Below are positions 7,740 to 11,395 of a stretch of DNA of 11,395 bases, piece after piece; the stretch's first letter is position 1, and each line of letters opens with the position of its first letter. Both the position numbers and the translations under genes were made by a program. The notes beneath the pieces were generated by a model, which worked only from the letters and a program-made list of their open reading frames with translations, did not search any database and had not been told where the DNA came from. The stretch is from BS750m-G4 sp964472195. GTDB lineage: Bacteria; Bacteroidota; Ignavibacteria; Tepidaquicellales; Tepidaquicellaceae. The DNA is taken from positions 1-11,395 of the forward strand of contig CAYYJH010000089.1 in NCBI GenBank assembly GCA_964472195.1, in the 5' to 3' direction.

Positions 7740-8969
7740 ATGAATTCAGATTCAACAACTCCTACAGGTTCATCACAGAATCATACTCCTCTTACACAAT
7801 TGGGAAAGAAGGATAAGAAGGCAGGATGTATTATAATTGTATTAATCATATTATTGGTGATTTTTCTTATTGGGATAATTGTATTAAGCTATCATTTTTT
7901 AACAAAATCTGAAGACTCCGATGATACTATAACAGAAGTCACAAAATTGGATACAAATTCGAAGACATTCCCCCCAAAAAGTGAAGAAGATACGATGATG
8001 ACCTCCGATAAAATAACCGGTGAAATAATTGCTGTTACAGAAACACTGTCTGAAGAAAATAAAACTCTCTTGTGGATTCTTACAAAAGGTAGTAAAACCG
8101 GGAAGACTGTTACAACATCGTTAAATACAATTTATATTTACGAACCTCTCGAAAAGAGAATTCTTAAAACTATACCGGGTAAGTTTAATGTGAGCGGACA
8201 GAATTTCAGATTTTATTCATACGACGATAAAGTCTGGTTTATAAAATCCATTGATTCCTGGAATGATGATTCGAAAAATCCTGTAAATGTATTTGACTCG
8301 AAATCTATGAATGAAATTTTAAACACGCAGTCTTTCATTGAGAAATACGATGACCTGAGTGTAGGGATTAAATCTATTTCATTCGACAATGAGTTAACAG
8401 GCTTTAATATTACAGCAAGAGATGGTAAAAAATATGTTTATAAAATCAAGGACGATAAATTGCTGACTGAAAAGGAATGGTATGACGAAAAATATAAGAC
8501 AAACGATAAGACAAAAGTTATATACTATACATTAATACCCGAACCTCATACCGAAGGAAGAATGCAGCTTTACAGGTTGTCTGTTCCGAAGTCTAAAATT
8601 CCTGAAAATGATTTTAACGATTCTAAATTTTGGGATATGTTTATTCAAAACTTCTACAGAGAAGGTGCGAAAGAAATTACACCAGATAAAGTATTCTTCA
8701 GTGGGACAATATTATATCAGGATGATGAGGTTATAATGATTATACATAACATTGATGCAGACCCGAGTTCAGAAATAAATTTAACATGTTTAGATACAGA
8801 AGGTAAGGAACTATGGATGAAACAGCAATCAGATTTATTTGATGTCAAATTAAATTTAAAGAACAAAATCAGAAGAATTGAAAACACAATATTGTTTAAA
8901 GCTTATGATGCAGGCATTATTGCATTCGATTATAAGACTGGAGAAGAACTCTGGACTTTTAATTATTAA
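7740..8969 (+). CDS. Single-pass membrane protein with PQQ-like beta-propeller ectodomain
   Basis: The 409-residue protein starts with a hydrophilic Ser/Thr-rich tail (1-22). A Lys cluster (KKDKK, 23-27) and one long hydrophobic segment (about 29-54) follow. The positive-inside rule puts the N-terminus in the cytoplasm and the remaining 355 residues in the periplasm. The ectodomain is beta-rich with Trp/Tyr/Phe-spaced strands. Its C-terminal part contains two PQQ-like propeller repeats: LTCLDTEGKELW (348-359) and IIAFDYKTGEELW (393-405). Such repeats build scaffolding propellers like BamB or quinoprotein domains. No quinoprotein catalytic residues are evident, so a binding or scaffold role is more likely; that is inference. 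There is no Shine-Dalgarno, and the ATG is the first in frame. It has no T9SS sorting domain. The gene appears to stand alone. Confidence 0.75.
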   Translation: MNSDSTTPTGSSQNHTPLTQLGKKDKKAGCIIIVLIILLVIFLIGIIVLSYHFLTKSEDSDDTITEVTKLDTNSKTFPPKSEEDTMMTSDKITGEIIAVTETLSEENKTLLWILTKGSKTGKTVTTSLNTIYIYEPLEKRILKTIPGKFNVSGQNFRFYSYDDKVWFIKSIDSWNDDSKNPVNVFDSKSMNEILNTQSFIEKYDDLSVGIKSISFDNELTGFNITARDGKKYVYKIKDDKLLTEKEWYDEKYKTNDKTKVIYYTLIPEPHTEGRMQLYRLSVPKSKIPENDFNDSKFWDMFIQNFYREGAKEITPDKVFFSGTILYQDDEVIMIIHNIDADPSSEINLTCLDTEGKELWMKQQSDLFDVKLNLKNKIRRIENTILFKAYDAGIIAFDYKTGEELWTFNY

Positions 8970-9086
8970 TTAAAACAAAAATCTCATAATATATTTTAAA
9001 TATTTTTCCAGTTGGTTCAAAATAAAAGGTATTCAGATCGGATTTATCATTTGTTATAAATGAAATGTTTATTACACTTAATATTC

Positions 9087-9094
9087 TATTTTTG
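9087..9094 (+). promoter_or_regulatory. Possible -7 element upstream of the 24-residue-repeat gene
   Basis: TATTTTTG matches TAnnTTTG exactly, 65 bases before the ATG at 9160. A TTTG is present at 9050-9053, but its 33-base spacing is longer than the usual 19 or so. Only the -7 half is therefore supported. The remainder of the 190-bp spacer shows no other feature. Confidence 0.35.
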
Positions 9095-9159
9095 CTATGG
9101 AACAATTATGAAATCATTCGCATTGAATTATTAACTCTTTCAAAACTTAATCTTTTAAA

Positions 9160-9738
9160 ATGAAAAAACCATTTCTAATATTAACACTAATGCTGTGTTT
9201 AGTAAGCTCGAATATTTTTGCCCAGGAAAGTAAGTTTACTGAAATTTCCACCACATTCTCGGGAGATGATGCATGGAAAGACTGGAATATTAGAATGAAT
9301 GGAGAATATGGAAGTATGAGTACAACTTTTTCCGGAGATGATGCCTGGAAGAGCTGGAATATAGATCTTCCGGATATTGATGGTTCCATTTCCACCACAT
9401 TCTCGGGAGATGATGCATGGAAAGACTGGAATTTTGATTTCAGTGAAAGCGATGGTTCGATGAGTACAGTATTCTCTGGGGATGATGCATGGAAAGACTG
9501 GACAGTTTCAAACGGCACTAATACTTTAAGTGTCAGTACTGTTTTTTCCGGAAGCGATGCATGGAAAAGCTGGAGAATTACAGGACCCGGAGGTGATGTA
9601 GAAGTAAGCACTGTATTTTCGGGAGATGATGCCTGGAAAGATTGGAGGATTTCTGATAATATGACATCGGAAGATGTTTCTTTGAAAATGGCTGCGATAT
9701 TTGTTTGTATTTTTTCCGGGTCAATTTTGAATAGATGA
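9160..9738 (+). CDS. Exported protein made of six 24-residue Trp-rich tandem repeats; function unknown
   Basis: The 192-residue product has a signal peptide (MKK, hydrophobic core, NIFAQ with likely cleavage after A21). Six consecutive repeats of exactly 24 residues fill residues 28-171, and a 21-residue hydrophobic tail ends the protein. The consensus core is xxSTxFSGDDAWKxW. Two tryptophans are invariant (repeat positions 12 and 15), giving 12 Trp in the mature protein. Variation is concentrated in the last eight or nine residues of each unit. No T9SS sorting domain or lipobox is present, so it is probably periplasmic or loosely outer-membrane associated. I do not recognise the repeat family. 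A beta-rich solenoid or propeller-like array with exposed aromatic residues is plausible, but this is inference. There is no Shine-Dalgarno before the ATG. The reverse strand is also open over the repeats, which is an artefact. Confidence 0.85.
   Translation: MKKPFLILTLMLCLVSSNIFAQESKFTEISTTFSGDDAWKDWNIRMNGEYGSMSTTFSGDDAWKSWNIDLPDIDGSISTTFSGDDAWKDWNFDFSESDGSMSTVFSGDDAWKDWTVSNGTNTLSVSTVFSGSDAWKSWRITGPGGDVEVSTVFSGDDAWKDWRISDNMTSEDVSLKMAAIFVCIFSGSILNR
9241..9672 (+). repeat. Six in-frame tandem 72-bp coding repeats
   Basis: Units begin at 9241, 9313, 9385, 9457, 9529 and 9601, each exactly 72 bp and in frame. The core encodes STTFSGDDAWKDW or close variants (STVFSG in units 4-6; KSW instead of KDW in units 2 and 5). 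Bases 9244-9288 and 9388-9432 are identical over 45 bases, pointing to recent duplication or gene conversion between units 1 and 3. The other units differ at many silent positions, which suggests selection on the protein core. Confidence 0.95.
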
Positions 9739-9870
9739 TTAAATTTAAAACTTGCTGAAATTTTGTTTTAAAGAAAAAATTTTAATTCAAAATTAATTCT
9801 TCAAAATCTATAACTTTTTTAAAATATATTCGTAAGTATATTTGTTAGCATTTCATCCTTTGTTTTCTCG

Positions 9871-9908
9871 AATCCATCTTTCTAATTTTAGTGAGGTGGA
9901 TTTTTTTT
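9871..9908 (+). terminator. Strong Rho-independent terminator downstream of the repeat gene
   Basis: A 15-position stem (9871-9885 with 9888-9902; one T-T mismatch, two T-G pairs) is followed by eight consecutive T (9901-9908). The apex is only two bases, so the top pairs would open in practice. The direction is plus, and it lies 132 bases after the repeat-gene stop. Confidence 0.75.
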
Positions 9909-10018
9909 CCATTCATTAATAATCACAATTTACAAGTATTTAATAAGAAATTTCTGTATAGCTGATTCACTACATTTATTGAATTTCTCTTAATTATTTT
10001 AGTGCATAATTTATTATC

Positions 10019-10036
10019 TTTTATTTTAAAATAAAA
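10019..10036. repeat. Perfect 18-bp AT-only palindrome
   Basis: TTTTATTTTAAAATAAAA equals its own reverse complement and lies about 107 bp upstream of the next ATG. It could be a protein-binding or bendable site, but palindromes of this composition arise easily in AT-rich DNA. Confidence 0.6.
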
Positions 10037-10131
10037 ATAACAATTATTTATTGATAAATTTTGTTTATAGCGATGTAACTATGATTTAATCGAGGAAGCA
10101 TAATTTAAAATCTTTTTTAAGAATTTCATAA

Positions 10132-10136
10132 GAGGA
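10132..10136 (+). promoter_or_regulatory. Shine-Dalgarno of the 10143 gene
   Basis: GAGGA is followed by a 6-base spacer and the ATG at 10143. It supports the annotated start and is one of only two clear Shine-Dalgarno sites in this window. Confidence 0.75.
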
Positions 10137-10142
10137 AGTCAC

Positions 10143-10682
10143 ATGAAAAAGATTATAACCAAAATACTACTCACATATTTCATCTTGGTATTGATTCTCT
10201 CCGGTACGACTTTCGCACAGGATTTAGAGACAGACAGAAAAAAATTTGAATCAGCAAACGAACTTGCTTTAGCAATATTCATTGCTGTGAAAACTGATAA
10301 CTATCCCGAATTTTATAAATGTATTGCCGATAAAGAAGATATGGTAAAAGTCTTAAGCATTAAACAATATGAAAATCCTGATCAAAGAGAAAAAGTGCTG
10401 GCAAGGGTTGATGATTACCTGTATGTACTAAGAAAGGAGGCGAAGAAAAGTTTTGAAAAGGTTTATAATAGAGGTATTGACGAAAACATTAATTGGGATG
10501 AAACAGTCTTTGACGAAGCTGAATACAGGTTAATAAGAGAAGACAAGATAACAAGAACGGACGTAACCGTCTATTTTGAATACCAAGAAGATACCTATTA
10601 CAAATTCGAGATAACCGGCTGTATGAAATCACATCGCGGTTGGAAGCTGTTCGGTACTTTAAAGTGGTTAGGGGAAGATTAA
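10143..10682 (+). CDS. Exported protein of unknown function, possibly NTF2-like
   Basis: The 179-residue protein has a clear signal peptide (MKK, hydrophobic stretch 8-20, TTFAQ with likely cleavage after A25). The mature part begins with a helical, charged region (about 30-110) and ends with alternating beta-strand sequence (137-176: VTVYFEYQ, YYKFEITG, GWKLFGTLKW). A helical first half and a curved-sheet end are seen in NTF2-like secreted proteins, but this assignment rests on pattern only. Two cysteines (C60 and C160) could form a disulfide after export. There is no lipobox and no T9SS sorting domain, so it is probably periplasmic. The start is fixed by a Shine-Dalgarno. The next gene, also exported, begins 97 bases later. 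I do not recognise a named family. Confidence 0.75.
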   Translation: MKKIITKILLTYFILVLILSGTTFAQDLETDRKKFESANELALAIFIAVKTDNYPEFYKCIADKEDMVKVLSIKQYENPDQREKVLARVDDYLYVLRKEAKKSFEKVYNRGIDENINWDETVFDEAEYRLIREDKITRTDVTVYFEYQEDTYYKFEITGCMKSHRGWKLFGTLKWLGED

Positions 10683-10694
10683 TTAAGTCGTAAA

Positions 10695-10717
10695 ACACTT
10701 GATTAATTAATCAGTGT
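10695..10717. promoter_or_regulatory. Operator-like inverted repeat between the 10143 and 10780 genes
   Basis: ACAC-T-TGATTAA is mirrored by TTAATCA-GTGT with a single unpaired T, giving an almost perfect dyad 13 bases after the upstream stop. No T-tract follows, so it is not a typical terminator. It could be a repressor site controlling the Spy-like gene or an RNA stem. Function is inferred only from symmetry. Confidence 0.4.
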
Positions 10718-10779
10718 AATTAAACCAATCCCTGCAGTTCATTGTCTAATAATAAATTTTTATAATTTATGTTAAGACA

Positions 10780-11181
10780 ATGGTCAAAAAAACTTACTTA
10801 ATATTTACTCTAATCTTCATCGCATTATTTTTCTTTTCGGTAAACTCCTATTCTCAAAAAGACGAAAAAGCTCGGAAGAAAACTCCAGAAGAGCTCGCAA
10901 GGAAAATTGCCGACACGCTAAGAATTGAGCTTCAGCTTTCCGACACTCAATACGACCAGGTTTATGATATATTCTTGAGCCACATAAGCAAAGTGAGAGA
11001 GGACAGGCAGAAGTACGATAAAGAAGATACAGAAGAAAGGCAAAATGCAAGAAAGGAAAGGAGGAAAAATCTGAAAGCTGAACTCGACAATGTTTTATCG
11101 GACGAACAGATGGTTAAATTAAAAGAGCTCCACAAAGAGCGGAAAAACCGGAGACATAAGACCGGCACTAAGAGTAAATAA
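10780..11181 (+). CDS. Spy/CpxP-like periplasmic protein (LTxxQ type)
   Basis: The 133-residue protein has a signal peptide (MVKK, hydrophobic 5-20, NSYSQ cleavage region near residue 25). The mature chain is predicted all-helical and strongly charged. It carries two LTxxQ-like motifs, LSDTQ (53-57) and LSDEQ (106-110), separated by a long Arg/Lys/Glu helix. This is the layout of the Spy/CpxP family, whose members act in the periplasm as chaperones or metal/envelope-stress sensors. Small homologues are common in Bacteroidota and are often linked to sigma-factor or two-component regulation; no regulator is seen here. The C-terminus is basic (RKNRRHKTGTKSK). No Shine-Dalgarno precedes the ATG. 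A terminator follows 48 bases after the stop. Confidence 0.78.
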   Translation: MVKKTYLIFTLIFIALFFFSVNSYSQKDEKARKKTPEELARKIADTLRIELQLSDTQYDQVYDIFLSHISKVREDRQKYDKEDTEERQNARKERRKNLKAELDNVLSDEQMVKLKELHKERKNRRHKTGTKSK

Positions 11182-11229
11182 AAAAGAAGAGCAAAAAGTT
11201 TTATCCCTCAATTCCCTCCACAAAACCTT

Positions 11230-11264
11230 ACACCTGGATTAAGTTTGATTCAGGTGTTTCTTTA
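11230..11264 (+). terminator. Terminator after the Spy-like gene
   Basis: ACACCTG (11230-11236) pairs with CAGGTGT (11251-11257). The inner bases add several weaker A-T and G-T pairs, so the hairpin is about 12 bp long. A T-rich tail (TTTCTTT) follows. Confidence 0.7.
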
Positions 11265-11326
11265 TACCTTGAATAAAAATGATAAATAAGGGAAAATAAG
11301 GTATCTGTGAACTTAAAATTCTAATT

Positions 11327-11395
11327 ATGAAAAAGTTTACAAAGATTACAGTCCTGCTCTTAATCATTAACTCTTTATTTCTAATTCAAAATTCC
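11327..11395 (+). CDS. Start of an exported-protein gene (3' end outside window)
   Basis: An ATG opens a frame that stays open to the right edge (23 codons). It encodes MKKFTKITVLLLIINSLFLI and then QNS: a basic start plus a hydrophobic core, typical of a signal peptide. It has no Shine-Dalgarno. It lies just after the terminator, so it is probably a separate transcription unit. The nature of the mature protein cannot be seen. The call rests on 23 codons and is tentative. Confidence 0.55.
   Translation, partial: MKKFTKITVLLLIINSLFLIQNS

Larger units (their letters stand above)
9739..10142. other. 404-bp AT-rich intergenic region
   Basis: No coding or RNA gene is supported here. It holds a strong terminator (9871-9908), a perfect 18-bp AT-only palindrome (10019-10036) and the leader of the next gene with its Shine-Dalgarno. 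A near-match to TAnnTTTG with one extra base (TAAATTTTG) occurs a little before 10065. About 130 bp lie between the repeat-gene stop and the terminator, so that mRNA would have a long 3' untranslated region. Confidence 0.6.

Noticed and set aside
9147..9611. 154-residue open frame on the minus strand across the repeat gene, with its own repeats
   Set aside because: It is the mirror of the 72-bp repeats: because the unit length is divisible by three and one unit has no stop on the reverse strand, none do. It lacks a signal peptide or start context, while the plus frame has a clean signal peptide.
9241..9672. Regularly spaced repeats resembling a CRISPR array
   Set aside because: Units are in-frame coding, directly joined at 72 bp with substitutions in the repeat parts, and there is no leader or cas gene nearby.
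9241..9672. Leucine-rich-repeat or DUF285-type identity for the 24-residue units
   Set aside because: The length fits LRRs but no LxxLxLxxN pattern is present. The FxxD...W spacing only loosely recalls DUF285 units, whose other conserved positions are missing.

Overview
The window looks like an AT-rich chromosomal segment from the Bacteroidota/Chlorobiota/Ignavibacteriota side of the FCB group. I favour an Ignavibacteria-like organism. The main evidence is two large secreted proteins ending in a type IX secretion system (T9SS) type A sorting domain, with the YPNPFNP or FPNPFNP motif, a SGVYFY or TGVYYY motif and a terminal KRMVLVK or KKMILLK. Supporting signs are signal peptides ending in FAQ-like sites, AT-rich intergenic regions, few Shine-Dalgarno sequences and occasional TAnnTTTG promoter elements. 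There are no rRNA or tRNA genes, no CRISPR array and no transposase. The taxonomic call is inference.

Layout from left to right. Positions 1-2939 (+) hold the 3' part of a very large surface protein: an Asp-box beta-propeller, a beta-helix-like region, a helical TPR-like stretch, a charged coiled coil and a T9SS sorting domain, followed by a terminator. Positions 3231-5288 (+) hold a probable two-gene operon of a small ferritin-like di-iron protein and a HerA-like/DUF853 (YjgR-type) P-loop ATPase. A hairpin near 5366-5398 probably ends transcription from both sides. Positions 5437-7443 (-) encode a complete T9SS-exported Asp-box propeller protein with a clear Shine-Dalgarno. A very AT-rich divergent intergenic region separates it from 7740-8969 (+), a single-pass membrane protein with a probable periplasmic PQQ-like propeller domain.

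Positions 9160-9738 (+) encode the most unusual product: a small exported protein made almost entirely of six head-to-tail 24-residue repeats with a fixed core and a variable end. A 404-bp AT-only-looking spacer with a strong terminator follows. Then come three exported-protein genes: an unknown 179-residue protein at 10143-10682, a Spy/CpxP-like LTxxQ protein at 10780-11181, and the first 23 codons of another signal-peptide gene at 11327-11395, which runs off the window.

Apart from the ferritin-like/ATPase pair, nearly every gene encodes an exported or membrane-anchored protein, so the region is mainly cell-envelope and surface functions. Nothing in the sequence shows that these genes form one pathway. 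The repeat protein at 9160-9738 is the best candidate for something undescribed.
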